NCBI RefSeq assembly: GCF_012295615.1
Contig: NZ_CP051183.1
Location: 2,631,001 to 2,695,000, forward strand
Direction of reading: 5' to 3'
DNA: 64,000 bases
From: Bermanella marisrubri
Lineage (GTDB): Bacteria > Pseudomonadota > Gammaproteobacteria > Pseudomonadales > Oceanobacteraceae
The notes under the pieces are model-generated. The model saw only the letters and a program-made list of their open reading frames with translations, had not been told where the DNA came from and did not search any database. Below, one piece after another: positions 54,509 through 64,000 of this stretch. The position numbers and the translations under genes are program-made. How positions within the stretch are numbered: the stretch's first letter is position 1; each line of letters begins with the position of its first letter.

Positions 54509-55693
54509 CTAAAGTTCTACTTTAACCGCTGCAGAGCTCTGGCGCGCGTTTTCTCGCGCTTGATCAATGGTTTCTGCCCTAGCTAAAGCGACACCCATAC
54601 GGCGCTGACCCTGCACTTCTGGTTTTCCAAATAAACGCAAGTCCGTATTTGCAATCGCAAGCGCTTTTTCCAAATCGAGAAAACGTACTTGGTCACTTTC
54701 GCCATTAACTAAAATGACGCTAGATGCACTAGCGCCATATTGCTGAATATTCGGAATTGGTAAATCTAATATAGCTCGCGCGTGTAAAGCAAACTCGCTT
54801 AAATTTTGTGAAATCAACGTGACCAAGCCAGTATCATGTGGACGTGGAGATACTTCACTAAAAATCACTTCATCCCCTTTTACAAAAAGCTCTACACCAA
54901 ATAACCCCTTACCACCCAATGCACTTGTGACTTTTTCTGCAATATCTTGGGCACTATTCAATGCAGTTTCCGACATAGCTTGTGGCTGCCAAGATTCTTG
55001 GTAATCACCATTTTCTTGTCGATGACCTATGGGTGCGCAAAAAGAAGTGCCATCCCTATGGCGCACCGTGAGTAGCGTGATTTCAAAATCAAAATCGACA
55101 AAGCCTTCAATAATGACTTTACCTTTGCCTGCACGTCCACCTTCTTGCGCATAGTCCCAAGCCTTTTGAATGTCGCTCTCTCGTTTTACTAGGGACTGGC
55201 CTTTGCCAGAACTACTCATGATAGGTTTAACAACACAAGGTAAGCCAATATTTTTTATGGCATTTTGATACTCATCAAACGTCGCCGCAAATTCATATGG
55301 ACTGGTTTTAATACTCAACTCTTCTGCCGCCAGACGGCGAATCCCCTCTCGATTCATAGTAAGCTGCGTCGCTTTGGCCGTAGGCACCACATTAAAGCCT
55401 TCACTCTCCAGTTCTGCCAATGTATCCGTAGCGATAGCTTCTATTTCCGGCACAATCAAATGCGGCTGCTCCAATTCTATTACTCGGCGCAACGCTCTCC
55501 CGTTTAACATGTCCACAGTATGGTGACGATGTGCAACCTGCATAGCTGGGGCATCCGCATAGCGATCCACCGCAATGACCTCACATCCCAAACGCTGTAA
55601 TTCAATGGCAACTTCTTTACCTAATTCACCTGAACCACATAATAAAACGCGTATTGCATGTTTACGCATGGGTGTGCCGATAGAAACACTCAT
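54509..55693 (-). CDS. purT: Formate-dependent GAR formyltransferase PurT
   Basis: 394 residues. The N-terminal Rossmann [20 protein letters not shown], then the ATP-grasp domain ([44 protein letters not shown]). The end [23 protein letters not shown] is characteristic of PurT. It makes formyl-GAR from formate, ATP and GAR in purine synthesis, an alternative to PurN. Confidence 0.96.
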   Translation of the reverse strand: MSVSIGTPMRKHAIRVLLCGSGELGKEVAIELQRLGCEVIAVDRYADAPAMQVAHRHHTVDMLNGRALRRVIELEQPHLIVPEIEAIATDTLAELESEGFNVVPTAKATQLTMNREGIRRLAAEELSIKTSPYEFAATFDEYQNAIKNIGLPCVVKPIMSSSGKGQSLVKRESDIQKAWDYAQEGGRAGKGKVIIEGFVDFDFEITLLTVRHRDGTSFCAPIGHRQENGDYQESWQPQAMSETALNSAQDIAEKVTSALGGKGLFGVELFVKGDEVIFSEVSPRPHDTGLVTLISQNLSEFALHARAILDLPIPNIQQYGASASSVILVNGESDQVRFLDLEKALAIANTDLRLFGKPEVQGQRRMGVALARAETIDQARENARQSSAAVKVEL

Positions 55694-55730
55694 GGTTTTC
55701 CCCCAAATGACGTGATATAAATTTCTTCAT

Positions 55731-55760
55731 GACCAAAAAAATGGGCCTGTTAGGCCCATT
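55731..55760 (-). terminator. Terminator of the DUF1289 operon
   Basis: AATGGGCCT (55740-55748) pairs with AGGCCCATT (55752-55760) with a three-base loop; on the minus strand six T follow. It is downstream of the DUF1289 gene by about nine bases. Confidence 0.85.
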
Positions 55761-55768
55761 TTACTCTA

Positions 55769-55972
55769 TTAATATGACAGTATGTTTCCCGAGGCGACTT
55801 CTCGCTCTGCCACTTTTTTCAACACCACTTCTTTTTCCGCGTTGTTCATTTCTCCCCACTGAGTGATTTCTTCTCCGGTACGGTAACAACCAATACAGAC
55901 ATCATTTTCATCCAATGCACAAACAGCAACGCAGGGACTCTTTACCATACCTAAAATATTTTTCTCACTCAT
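55769..55972 (-). CDS. DUF1289 domain-containing protein
   Basis: 67 residues from the ATG at 55972. The Cys pattern C-x3-C-x7-C-x2-C (SPCVAVCALDENDVCIGCYRTGEEITQW) is the DUF1289 signature; the cysteines probably bind metal. The C-terminal part is helical and charged. It is the last gene of the operon with the gamma-carbonic anhydrase and NudL-like genes. Confidence 0.92.
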   Translation of the reverse strand: MSEKNILGMVKSPCVAVCALDENDVCIGCYRTGEEITQWGEMNNAEKEVVLKKVAEREVASGNILSY

Positions 55973-56006
55973 AAGCGATAACCTACAACCAACCAACGTT
56001 TATTCA

Positions 56007-56549
56007 CTATTTCTGACGCGCAAAATCCTGCTGTGCTTTCAGCTTGGCTTTATAGCGTTTAAAGTTTTGTACATAAAAGCCAGCACTCATTTCAAGTTGT
56101 TTTTTCTGTGCGTCGTTTAATTCACGTTTAATTTTACCGGGACTACCTAACACCATCGACCCATCTGGAATTTCCATGCCCTCAGGAATTAATGTATTCG
56201 CGCCGATTAAACAGTGCTTGCCAATTTTAGCGCCATTAAGAATCACACTATTGATACCTACTAGGGTGTAATCACCGATGTCGCAACCATGCAGCATCGC
56301 TTTATGACCTACAGTGACACCTTTACCCAGGGTTAACTTAAAACCTGGATCCGTATGTAAAACACTACCATCTTGTACATTACTATCTTCGCCGATAATA
56401 ATCAGATCATTATCAGCTCGCACAACGACGTTGAACCAGATAGAGGCATTATTGTGAAGCTCAACACTGCCAATCAAGTCGGCACTATCCGCAATGAAAT
56501 ATTCTTCTCCATGGACTTGGATTTGGCGATCATCTAATGCGTAAACCAT
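56007..56549 (-). CDS. Gamma-carbonic anhydrase-family hexapeptide protein
   Basis: 180 residues, a left-handed beta helix of hexapeptide repeats ([33 protein letters not shown]). His residues in [18 protein letters not shown] fit the zinc ligands. This is the YrdA-type family; catalytic activity is often low or absent. It is five bases downstream of the CoA pyrophosphatase gene. Confidence 0.92.
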   Translation of the reverse strand: MVYALDDRQIQVHGEEYFIADSADLIGSVELHNNASIWFNVVVRADNDLIIIGEDSNVQDGSVLHTDPGFKLTLGKGVTVGHKAMLHGCDIGDYTLVGINSVILNGAKIGKHCLIGANTLIPEGMEIPDGSMVLGSPGKIKRELNDAQKKQLEMSAGFYVQNFKRYKAKLKAQQDFARQK

Positions 56550-56554
56550 CTTCG

Positions 56555-57169
56555 CTACCCTTCTTTATTATTTTTAATTAATTGGTCCATGTGGTCTTGT
56601 ATATGACCGATGGCTAGTTCTAATTGGGTACCACAAAACTCATTGAGCATTTCTGCTAGCATCACAGCCGTTAACCCCCAAATGGTAAAGCTCTGAAACT
56701 GCCAGCGAGGACCTTTAAACGATCCAAACTTATCAATATTATCCGGTTCACCATCAATGAAGAACGAAAGTGGTACTCTAAAATACGCTTCAATTTCGTC
56801 ACTATCATTGCTCAGAACCACATCATGGGGAACTACTGCAAGCACTGGAGTAACCAGAAATCCGTAGCGTGATATCACCTGACTCATGGGTCCCACCACA
56901 TTTACCGTCTCTGGGTTGAGGCCAATTTCTTCCTCTGCTTCTCGCAAGGCCGTTTCAATGACATCGCGATCTGTGGCCTCACATTTACCGCCGGGGAACG
57001 CCACTTCACCTTGATGAGTGGGCATTTCACTGGAGCGCAAAGTCAGTATCACTTCTGGTTCAGGCGCGTCGGTAACTGCGACCAATACAGCCGCTTGTGC
57101 CAACTCACTGATTTCTAGGGTCCTCGGTTGATGATTTTGAACGCCATTAATCAGTGTGGTTAATATCAT
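56555..57169 (-). CDS. NUDIX CoA pyrophosphatase (NudL-like)
   Basis: 204 residues. The Nudix box [25 protein letters not shown] is preceded by [10 protein letters not shown], the NudL/YeaB CoA pyrophosphatase pattern. [22 protein letters not shown] and PYLVWGLT-like ([15 protein letters not shown]) match the family. It cleaves CoA derivatives. It is the first gene of a three-gene operon. Confidence 0.92.
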   Translation of the reverse strand: MILTTLINGVQNHQPRTLEISELAQAAVLVAVTDAPEPEVILTLRSSEMPTHQGEVAFPGGKCEATDRDVIETALREAEEEIGLNPETVNVVGPMSQVISRYGFLVTPVLAVVPHDVVLSNDSDEIEAYFRVPLSFFIDGEPDNIDKFGSFKGPRWQFQSFTIWGLTAVMLAEMLNEFCGTQLELAIGHIQDHMDQLIKNNKEG

Positions 57170-57613
57170 ATTTGGACTTTTCCCTTAGTTTTACAGCATT
57201 CTAGCGAATTGAACTATCAATTTCAGTACCTTACTTCACCATAATGTAAGGCTGTGTATCCAATCATTGATCATTCAACTGACATACCTAGAATTACGAT
57301 AAAAACTCGTATTCAGCCTGCACTAGGTCACAATATTTCACAAAGACATATAAAATTTTGCTTTAGTAATCCAGGTCTTTTATTACCAAAGTACCAAAAA
57401 ACTTAGCATGGCTGACGCTCGTAATACTATAACTTATTGTTTTTATTAAGTTTATTTAGAGCTCGTATTGAATTGGCATAAAACCGATGCGCTGGTTATT
57501 TGACGGCCTGCCCCAAATCTTAAGAGTTTTCAAGCTTATGGCGACGTGAAAAGCTCGGTAGACTATGAAACATAAAATTACAAATTTTAAAATGAATTTT
57601 TTGGGGATGTTGT
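57170..57613. other. Non-coding gap
   Basis: This 444-base AT-rich stretch separates divergent genes. I looked for tRNA arms, riboswitch motifs, REP-like palindromes, small frames with a Shine-Dalgarno, and long hairpins, and found none I can support. GGGGATGTTGT precedes the DUF3135 start. Confidence 0.6.
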
Positions 57614-57940
57614 ATGCAGAAGCCTTTGCCAAGTTTCGAGCAGCTAAAGGAAATGGCTAAGGCCAATCCAGACGCATTAGAGAGGTTGCGCCAAGAGCAC
57701 GTTCAAGCAGCCATTAATGCTGCACCAGAGCAGTACCGAAAACGCCTTGAGGGACTTCAATTTCAAATCGATGGTCAGCGTCGGATTGCTAAAAATCCCA
57801 TGTCTTCTTGCATCACGATCAGTAAAATGATGCATGATTCGCTTCACAAACTAAAAACCTGCATTCAAGGCTCCGAGGACGAGCAACCTGCCGAGAGTAA
57901 CAAACGATCGACAGCTAAAATCATTAGCTTGCACATCTAG
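57614..57940 (+). CDS. DUF3135 domain-containing protein
   Basis: 108 residues, soluble and helical. PSFEQLKEMAKANPDALERLRQ and RKRLEGLQFQIDGQRRIAKNP are the family blocks; the end has MSSCITISKMMHDSLHKL. The function is unknown. Confidence 0.87.
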   Translation: MQKPLPSFEQLKEMAKANPDALERLRQEHVQAAINAAPEQYRKRLEGLQFQIDGQRRIAKNPMSSCITISKMMHDSLHKLKTCIQGSEDEQPAESNKRSTAKIISLHI

Positions 57941-58006
57941 CCTCTCTATAGTGATTTCCCTTATCACCATGGTTATACTGGGAAAAACTTAGGGCTAAAG
58001 GTGGCT

Positions 58007-58564
58007 ATGAAATACTGCAGCGAATGCGCTCATCCCGTTGAGTACATCGTTCCGGATGGCGATAACCGCGAACGAGCAACCTGCACTCAGTGCGGCACGA
58101 TCCATTATACAAACCCTCGTATTATTGCCGGCACACTGCCGTTATTCGAAGACAAAGTCATGCTTTGCAGACGCGCTATAGAGCCAAGGAAAGGTTATTG
58201 GACATTGCCCGCAGGCTTCATGGAAAACGGTGAAACATTAGAAGAAGGCGCGCAGCGGGAAACGCTAGAGGAAACCGGCGTAGAAGTGGCCATCGGACAA
58301 CTACTAGCCAGTATCAGCGTACCTCACATTTCTCAAGTTCATATATTTTTCGAAGCGCAAATGCAAAGCGCTGAACATGCAGCCAGTACTAGCGAAAGCT
58401 TAGAAGTAAAACTCTTTAGTTGGAACGAGATTCCATGGGAAGAAATCGCGTTTCCCACGGTGAAGAAAACTCTGCGCTTTTATCAAGAAGACATGCTAGC
58501 GGGTCACATCCAAACTCGTATATTAGATATTCAGCCTCAAGAAAGACTGAAGGTTGGGGATTAA
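58007..58564 (+). CDS. NUDIX hydrolase with N-terminal zinc ribbon
   Basis: 185 residues from the ATG at 58007 (AAGGTGG upstream). A zinc ribbon CxxC...CxxC (YCSECAHPVE and CTQCGTIHYTNPR) is followed by the Nudix box GFMENGETLEEGAQRETLEETG. This is the layout of NudC-like or ADP-ribose pyrophosphatases of the YjhB kind. The exact substrate is unknown. Confidence 0.92.
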   Translation: MKYCSECAHPVEYIVPDGDNRERATCTQCGTIHYTNPRIIAGTLPLFEDKVMLCRRAIEPRKGYWTLPAGFMENGETLEEGAQRETLEETGVEVAIGQLLASISVPHISQVHIFFEAQMQSAEHAASTSESLEVKLFSWNEIPWEEIAFPTVKKTLRFYQEDMLAGHIQTRILDIQPQERLKVGD

Positions 58565-58585
58565 AAAGCTCGATGTAAGTTACTA

Positions 58586-58915
58586 CTAACTTACTATGGC
58601 AATGGGTAAATCAACGGGTTTATACACATCATAGGCAGGCTCTTCAAAGGGATGGGCCTGCTGCATGGCAGCAATCACCGCGTTCACATGCTCATCCGCC
58701 ACCACCATTTCGACCTTATATTCTTCCACCAGCTCTAACTGCCCAGTCTCACCAATAAACGCATTATTGCCCTCTAAGGGGCGGAACTGCCCTTGGCCTG
58801 CAATCTGCCAACAGCATCGATCATAATTACCAATGCGTCCAGCGCCAGCTTCAAACATAGCGAGCTTTACTTGTTCTAGGTGAGTTGCAGGAATATATAC
58901 ATTAATACGATGCAT
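58586..58915 (-). CDS. Nif3-like (YqfO-type) small protein
   Basis: 109 residues. INVYIPATHLEQVKLAMFEAGAGRIGNYDRCCWQI is the family hallmark; EVEMV-like VEMVVADEHVNAVIAAMQQAHPFEEPAYDVY gives the second half. Small PII-like dimers of this type correspond to the inserted domain of YqfO/Nif3. The function is unknown. Confidence 0.9.
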   Translation of the reverse strand: MHRINVYIPATHLEQVKLAMFEAGAGRIGNYDRCCWQIAGQGQFRPLEGNNAFIGETGQLELVEEYKVEMVVADEHVNAVIAAMQQAHPFEEPAYDVYKPVDLPIAIVS

Positions 58916-58950
58916 AAATCAGAAACCTTTATATTATTGGGCAATAGTCA

Positions 58951-59208
58951 TCACTGTAACAATGTAATGTCTTCCAACTGGATAAGGGTCTGCAGAGCCT
59001 CGTCACGAGTATCTCCACAAATATCATATTCCGCTGTAAAAGAATCACAGACTTTAGGGCGCTCAGACTGACCAAAGATTTTACATAAATTTTGATCATC
59101 TAATTGAATACAGCGAACCCCTGCTGGCTTGCCGTTGGGCATCCCGGGAATGGGACTAGTGATAGATGGCGCGATACAACATGCACCGCAACCCAAACGA
59201 CATTCCAT
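58951..59208 (-). CDS. YkgJ family cysteine-cluster protein
   Basis: 85 residues. [22 protein letters not shown] and [14 protein letters not shown] followed by [23 protein letters not shown] contain eight conserved cysteines, likely a zinc or iron-sulfur cluster site (CxxC..C pattern). Family UPF0153/YkgJ; the role is not known. It is 35 bases downstream of the small secreted protein gene. Confidence 0.93.
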   Translation of the reverse strand: MECRLGCGACCIAPSITSPIPGMPNGKPAGVRCIQLDDQNLCKIFGQSERPKVCDSFTAEYDICGDTRDEALQTLIQLEDITLLQ

Positions 59209-59231
59209 AATGATCCTGTGTGTGAAATCCT

Positions 59232-59579
59232 TTAATGACCCAATTCTGCTATCAGGGTTCGATTGAACCTAGTGCAATAACGCTCCAAAAGCACTTTTTC
59301 TGATTTGGGCATGGGACTTTGACTGTATAAACGACCTTCGTTCATGATGCTGATATTATACTGATTTTCAACCACTTGCCTCTGCTGACGAGATAAGCCC
59401 GGGACTCTTGGTTTCTTTTGTGTATCTAAAATAAAGGCACAAAACCGTGGATAAGGCTTTTGTGCGGTTTGCCGCGCATCCATCACAGGGTACTGAAAAT
59501 CCCGCATATCAAGGCCCCAAGCTTGGCTACACATCATTGCAACCAGCACCGCTGCCCCAAAATATCGCTTTGCCAACAC
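59232..59579 (-). CDS. Small secreted hypothetical protein
   Basis: 115 residues with a signal peptide to about residue 22 (CSQAWG). The mature part is short, basic and helical ([38 protein letters not shown]) with two or three Cys. I do not recognise the family. It may be cotranscribed with the YkgJ gene (23 bases apart). Confidence 0.72.
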   Translation of the reverse strand: MLAKRYFGAAVLVAMMCSQAWGLDMRDFQYPVMDARQTAQKPYPRFCAFILDTQKKPRVPGLSRQQRQVVENQYNISIMNEGRLYSQSPMPKSEKVLLERYCTRFNRTLIAELGH

Positions 59580-59686
59580 CTTAGATCTCCTTTAGTCGCT
59601 TTTTATTCAGTGTAGACCTCAGGTGGTTTTGCTACCATTGAGCCCATACGAAATCATTGATCCCCCTCTAAGATAAGGACAAGGCA

Positions 59687-60163
59687 ATGGGACTATTTGC
59701 CGAAGAGTTTGAAGACGCTATTTTCTTTTCTCGCTTAGATGAAGAGGAGATGCTGGGTAGCCGTATTCATCAGCCATTCCTTTTGGACGACTACAATTGG
59801 CCAACAGCAGAACACTATACTCAGGCCTTGCTCTTTAAAGACGCCAAGATCCAGCAACAAATCCGTGAAAGCGAAGAACCTGTAGAAGCCGCCAAGCAAT
59901 ACAAATGGCGTTTTTGGTTGAAACATAAAGACTGGAAAAAACGTGGTCCGATTTTAATGACCCGTGCCATTTACACGCAATGTAAAACGTATCCAGTAAA
60001 AGCACAGGCCTTATTGGATACAGAAGATCGCCTCTTGATGGAAAATAGTCTTTACGATTATTTCTGGGGGTGCGGACGGGATCGTCGCGGTGACAATCGC
60101 TATGGCAAAGTCATGATGAGCGTTCGTGGTCGATTAAGAAAAGAAGCCGCGCAATCGCAATAA
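59687..60163 (+). CDS. NADAR-family protein
   Basis: 158 residues. WPTAEHYTQALLFKD, AAKQYKWRFW and MENSLYDYFWGCGRDRRGDNRYGK are the NADAR (YbiA) blocks. These enzymes hydrolyse N-glycosidic bonds of ADP-ribosylated or riboflavin-pathway substrates, and also remove ADP-ribose marks from DNA in some toxin systems. It is convergent with the SMC-like gene that ends at 60251. Confidence 0.9.
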   Translation: MGLFAEEFEDAIFFSRLDEEEMLGSRIHQPFLLDDYNWPTAEHYTQALLFKDAKIQQQIRESEEPVEAAKQYKWRFWLKHKDWKKRGPILMTRAIYTQCKTYPVKAQALLDTEDRLLMENSLYDYFWGCGRDRRGDNRYGKVMMSVRGRLRKEAAQSQ

Positions 60164-60186
60164 TCCAATGAATCGATGACGAAAAA

Positions 60187-60216
60187 AATGGCTACTCTCA
60201 AAAGAAAGTAGCCATT
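60187..60216 (-). terminator. Rho-independent terminator of the SMC-like gene
   Basis: AATGGCTACT (60187-60196) pairs with AGTAGCCATT (60207-60216), with a ten-base loop; on the minus strand seven T follow. It lies 34 bases after the stop of the SMC-like gene. Confidence 0.88.
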
Positions 60217-60250
60217 ATTGATCACGCCTAGCTAGCGAATAAAAACAGGC

Positions 60251-63200
60251 TTAGGCAAACTCTTCCATAAAATCCAACTCCGCTTGCTGGCGAACCACTT
60301 TGCGATGTTGCGCCCACAATGCTTGAATTTTCTCTTTATTGCATTGCTGTCGATCCACCAATACTCGCGTATTCAATTCACCGCGTTTACCGGCTCCAGC
60401 CAACGGCACTTTACTGAATACGTATTGGTTGCTGATTAAATCCATGAACGGGCCAGACTTACTGGTTGGCATAATGAATAGCAACTGCAAGCCAAGGCTT
60501 TCCGTTAAATAGTTAATCACTTCTTTAGATCGCGTTTCATCCATTTTACTAAAGGCTTCATCCACCAAGACCATACGTAAATGGGTATCGCCATGATTGA
60601 AACGGAACGCAGACGTAATCGCCGCACTTCGAATAATATAAGCCGGCGTTTCTAGTTGACCACCAGAGCCCGTACCATATTGCGATAATGCAATGGGTTC
60701 TTTACCTTCAGGCTGCTTATAAATCTCATAATTACGGTAGTTACGATAGTCGGAAATACGTTCCAACTCACGCATGGCTTTTTGCTCATCATCATCCAGT
60801 AACATGGACATTAGCTGTTCACGCACTTTGGTTGATTTCGCGCTCAATTCAACATCGAATAAAGTCTGACCTTCACCTATGGCTGGGTTTTTAATGACTT
60901 CCTCAAAGAAGTTCCAGTAATCGCGATACTCAGGCACCCATTCCCAATCGAACCAATAGTTTTCTTTATCAGTACCGAAGCGATGATGCTCAAGCTCTTT
61001 GTTCATCTCTTCTAGCGTACGCTTGCCTTCACTAATCGCTTGGTAGATCGCGTGACACAAGTTGGTAACAAATGCGTTATCAAAGCTTTCTTTAAGTCCC
61101 ACTAATTTGTCTTGTTTTTCCACCAAGATATTATTTTTAAGACGGTTATGAATACGTTCGATTTCGCGCTGTACATCACAAATACCTTGGAAGAAATCAG
61201 CACTATGTTCATTGCTATAATCTGGGTTATAGACAATCGCATCCAGGGTTTGGCAACGTTGATTATGATCTGCCAACGCTCGATCCAAACATTGTGCGCG
61301 ACTATTGAGTTCACTCAATATAGCCTGCTGCTGGTTTTGCGCAATTTCGGCTGTGGTGCGTTCAGCTTCTGCATCTGCGTCTTCTAAGCATTTTTCCACA
61401 TCAAAATCTGGCCACAACTTAGCGATCGAACGAAGGTTATCCTCATTCTCATCGGCTTTTTCAGAAGTAAATTCCTGTTGGTCACTTAACACCGCACAAC
61501 GTTTTTCGCATTCTTTGAGTTGCTGTGCTGTTTGACCCAATTCGCTATCTAAGATCTGAATAGACGCATCCAACTCTTGCGCTTGTTCGGCAAGTTGCTC
61601 GTATTCTACTTCTAGTTCAGAGAAATCAGATAAATCAATTTGCTCTAAGTTCTTTTCAGCGTTTTGCCAGCTACGATTCACACTTACCATTTGCTGAAGT
61701 TGGTCAGCATAGGTCAGATGACGCAATTGATTTACGGCCAACAATAGATCTTGCGCTTCACGCAGGCTCTGCTGAGCCTGACTTGCTTGATCGGCCAATT
61801 GTTGCAGTTCTCGCTGCTTTGCTTGCTCGGCACGCTCGCGAGCACCTTGACCAAAGACAAGTTCCGTATCGCTCATATCACAGCGATACATAGAATAAGA
61901 ACCAGAACCCATGCCTTGCTTGGTAATACCGCGACGGGTGCGACGCAAAGTATCCGCATCAGGCACTTGCTCAACTGAACCATAACTGGCTGTCAGATAA
62001 TGACGCGCCGTTGCATGCTCAAATGACATCAAATGAATGATCGAGTTATGCGGAGTATTACCGCGTTCGGCGTCCTGTTTAGCTTTACTGCCTTGAATCA
62101 CGCGAGCTCGATTGCCGCCCTGCATATTACGCACGATACTAATGGCTTGAGATTCGTAATCGCTTTCAACAATGATGCTAAAGCGAGCACCACCGATATA
62201 CCCCTCAATAGCGTTTTGCCAATCTGGGTCTTTTACTTCGACATAGTCACATAGCACTTTCGGGTCGGCTTGTGGACATTCGCGACGAATGGCATCCAAT
62301 GCCGCCTCAACAAAATAAGGATAACTCACCTGGGATGCATTCAAACGATCCAAGTCCATTTGTATTTGCTGCATTTTCTTTTGTTGGGACTGCAGCTTTT
62401 GCTCGCGGCGATCAGCCAATCGCGCAAGTTGATCTCGAAGACTCACACCATCTGTGGTTAATTCAGGGTTGAACCAACGATCACGCCATTCATTAATTTG
62501 TTGCTGGCGCTTAATCCCCTCATCGAGATGACTTTCTAACGGTGCCATATCGATCATGTCTTTATTTAGAATCGCCGCAAAGTCCAATTGATCTTCATCG
62601 GCTAACGCAACCACATCTTTGGCTTGCTTTAAAAAATTACGTTCATTGAGCGCACTGATTTCTGCGCCAATGCTGGTATTTTGCAAGGTTTTGAAAATGC
62701 TTTTACTGGCATCAAGGGTAAACTTAAGCTGTTTATCTTGTTCAAGCAGCATGACCGCTTGTTGTTGCAATTGCTTTTTAAAGCCCTCAATTTCTTGCTC
62801 GAGATGATCTTTATCTTTGAGCGCCGGAATACCTTGGCGACGGGCTTCCAAGCTTACTAATTGTTCACGGGCTTGTTTGCGTCGCGCATCTGCTGTTTCA
62901 CGCTCACTTTGCTTGTTGCTAAGTTCGCTGCGTAAATGTTGTTGCTGGTTCTTGGCGTCGCGATAGGCTTTTTGGTCTTCTACATAGCGACTTTTTGCCG
63001 CTACATAATGCGCCACTTGGTAATCGATCCATTGATCGATATACGTCTGGCTATTGCTTTTTGCATCCAGTAGAACATCGATATTTTCAATCAATCGATT
63101 GGCATCGCTTTCCATGGCGTGAATGGTTTTCATCAAATCACTCACGGTGCGAATCGCTTCACCCAAATCCTTTTTCTCAAGAATTTCGTTGGCGACAAAA

Positions 63201-63889
63201 CCATTGATACTTTTTACTGGCTTATAAGCCATGAAGCGACTGAAGGCTCGAGCGGCGTTAATGGCTTCACGTTCACTGATGGCATCTTCACGACCACGTA
63301 ATGCGCCATACAAGCGACGTAAATATTGCTTTTTGGTATCGTATTTTTCTACCGCACGCTGACCACAACGTTTTTGTAAACGCTTATAAATTTTATCAAC
63401 ACCAACGACTTGCTTACCTTCTTCTTCGTCCAGTAAGAAATCGCTTTGCGTCAATTCATGGCCAGACACAATCATCAGCAGCATATCGCTTTGACGCGCT
63501 ACCGCTTGATTGCCCGCTTTATCAATATAAGCGCTGACACCCATCACCGCCGTAAACGGCTGACCACTTTCTCCCTGAGTAGGATGAAATACCGCCGCTA
63601 AATAACCGTTGGCGCCACCAGGTCGGGCATAAGAACCGTCGTCACAACCCAATACGTAAGAAGCCAAAGTACGCACCTGCTTACCACGGCCACGCTGTGT
63701 GGATTCATCCTGACCCGGGTTATAACTAAACAAAGTATCGTGGGCTGCGGTCATGATGGTTTGAATCGCATCCGCTGCCGTGGTTTTACCACTACCGTTA
63801 CCACCACTTAATAAATTGATCGGACCAAATTCAAATTCAGTGGCTGGGATATTTCCCCAGTTTACATATACAAACTTTTTCAAAAACAT
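60251..63889 (-). CDS. SMC-like ATPase MksF/JetC
   Basis: 1212 residues. Walker A GGNGSGKTT is at residues 29-37, with the preceding NWGNIPATEFEFGPINLLSG start of MksF/JetC. A long coiled coil (about 290-470 and 680-1000) has a hinge between. The ABC signature YGTGSGGQLE is at 1071-1080 and Walker B LVDE at 1108-1111 with the catalytic Glu1111. The N-terminal globular part carries a DDGSYARPGGANGYLAAVF insertion. It is the ATPase of an Mks-type condensin or of the Wadjet system. ATG overlaps the upstream gene's stop (TAATG), AGGAGA upstream. Confidence 0.85.
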   Translation of the reverse strand: MFLKKFVYVNWGNIPATEFEFGPINLLSGGNGSGKTTAADAIQTIMTAAHDTLFSYNPGQDESTQRGRGKQVRTLASYVLGCDDGSYARPGGANGYLAAVFHPTQGESGQPFTAVMGVSAYIDKAGNQAVARQSDMLLMIVSGHELTQSDFLLDEEEGKQVVGVDKIYKRLQKRCGQRAVEKYDTKKQYLRRLYGALRGREDAISEREAINAARAFSRFMAYKPVKSINGFVANEILEKKDLGEAIRTVSDLMKTIHAMESDANRLIENIDVLLDAKSNSQTYIDQWIDYQVAHYVAAKSRYVEDQKAYRDAKNQQQHLRSELSNKQSERETADARRKQAREQLVSLEARRQGIPALKDKDHLEQEIEGFKKQLQQQAVMLLEQDKQLKFTLDASKSIFKTLQNTSIGAEISALNERNFLKQAKDVVALADEDQLDFAAILNKDMIDMAPLESHLDEGIKRQQQINEWRDRWFNPELTTDGVSLRDQLARLADRREQKLQSQQKKMQQIQMDLDRLNASQVSYPYFVEAALDAIRRECPQADPKVLCDYVEVKDPDWQNAIEGYIGGARFSIIVESDYESQAISIVRNMQGGNRARVIQGSKAKQDAERGNTPHNSIIHLMSFEHATARHYLTASYGSVEQVPDADTLRRTRRGITKQGMGSGSYSMYRCDMSDTELVFGQGARERAEQAKQRELQQLADQASQAQQSLREAQDLLLAVNQLRHLTYADQLQQMVSVNRSWQNAEKNLEQIDLSDFSELEVEYEQLAEQAQELDASIQILDSELGQTAQQLKECEKRCAVLSDQQEFTSEKADENEDNLRSIAKLWPDFDVEKCLEDADAEAERTTAEIAQNQQQAILSELNSRAQCLDRALADHNQRCQTLDAIVYNPDYSNEHSADFFQGICDVQREIERIHNRLKNNILVEKQDKLVGLKESFDNAFVTNLCHAIYQAISEGKRTLEEMNKELEHHRFGTDKENYWFDWEWVPEYRDYWNFFEEVIKNPAIGEGQTLFDVELSAKSTKVREQLMSMLLDDDEQKAMRELERISDYRNYRNYEIYKQPEGKEPIALSQYGTGSGGQLETPAYIIRSAAITSAFRFNHGDTHLRMVLVDEAFSKMDETRSKEVINYLTESLGLQLLFIMPTSKSGPFMDLISNQYVFSKVPLAGAGKRGELNTRVLVDRQQCNKEKIQALWAQHRKVVRQQAELDFMEEFA

Positions 63890-64000
63890 TAGTTTGTCTC
63901 CTGTGCGAAGACGCTCGGTCCATCTTCGACATCAATTGCGGTCAATGATGGTTCTTGTGGTTCTTCTGGCTGATCATCGCTTTCGTTTACTTGCGCTTCT
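63889..64000 (-). CDS. C-terminal end of the upstream condensin subunit (MksE/JetB type), partial
   Basis: The last 36 codons of a gene reading into the SMC-like gene. The tail is acidic and unstructured (EAQVNESDDQPEEPQEPS; then LTAIDVEDGPSVFAQETN). Only operon position supports MksE/JetB: the stop TAA overlaps the next ATG by one base. Domains cannot be seen. Confidence 0.55.
   Translation of the reverse strand, partial: EAQVNESDDQPEEPQEPSLTAIDVEDGPSVFAQETN

Noticed and set aside
57170-57613. Riboswitch or sigma-54 promoter in the gap before the DUF3135 gene
   Set aside because: TTGGCAT...TGCG near 57474 has the wrong spacing for a -24/-12 promoter, and no riboswitch core was found.
60251-63889. 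Complete Wadjet system
   Set aside because: Only the JetC-like gene and the end of one upstream gene are in the window, and no JetD-like gene is adjacent downstream.

Overview
The window looks like the chromosome of a marine gammaproteobacterium of the Oceanospirillales/Pseudomonadales kind. The basis is the order bamD - rluD - pgeF (bamD divergent), ffh next to a CcsA-like gene and a CNNM/CorC gene, an enteric-type IlvI/IlvH pair, purT, adjacent TIGR03546/TIGR03545 genes, and families such as DUF938, DUF3135 and DUF4124. Base composition is moderate. The species cannot be named from the sequence alone.

Layout. 1-1836: the end of an arsenosugar biosynthesis operon on the minus strand (radical SAM ArsS and two glycosyltransferases, the second cut by the window edge). 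2017-2266: tRNA-Arg(CCU) followed by two perfect 84-bp tandem copies containing a decayed tRNA 3' half. 2318-7001: assorted single genes (lipoprotein, GNAT, secreted lipase-like protein, P-loop kinase, DUF2254 membrane protein).

7069-17276: the accessory heart of the window. Minus-strand genes are each followed by an integron attC site (six recognisable sites plus a remnant core). No integrase gene is present, so this is a CALIN (cluster of attC sites lacking an integron integrase). Cassette products include a SIR2-like protein, a HEPN-like protein, a membrane/coiled-coil protein and a DUF2695 protein. Two diverged IS1182-like elements sit at exactly the same position in two attC cores, in the same orientation. 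An IS110-family (IS1111-type) element abuts a third attC core. Next to the array is an SOS-box-preceded gene that fuses a FAN1-type VRR-NUC nuclease to a DnaQ-type 3'-5' exonuclease (17604-19820).

20012-43638: mostly ordinary chromosomal genes, many apparently monocistronic: a large secreted metal-dependent hydrolase, an SLC13 permease, the TIGR03546/TIGR03545 pair, esterase, 2OG oxygenase, a GreA-like protein, SlyD, SDR and DUF938. A minus-strand operon carries a GlxR-like reductase, a Hyi-like isomerase and an AlkD-like repair protein. Then come an HDOD regulator, MFS, nitronate monooxygenase and EamA. Repeats in this part are two ~76-bp double-palindrome units (25371-25534) and about 26 copies of a 7-bp satellite (30807-30987).

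43715-60163: core genes (ilvI-ilvH, pgeF, rluD, bamD, ffh, ypjD-like, yfjD-like, purT, DUF1289, gamma-carbonic anhydrase, NUDIX proteins, Nif3-like, YkgJ, NADAR). 60251-64000: an SMC-like ATPase of the MksF/JetC type, overlapping by one base the end of an upstream gene that should be MksE/JetB. No JetD/MksG gene follows it, so the window shows a condensin (MksBEF) rather than a demonstrable complete Wadjet defence system.

Start codons were moved from the longest possible frame wherever a Shine-Dalgarno sequence, domain start or family length supported it. The array uses many GTG/TTG starts with clear Shine-Dalgarno sequences.
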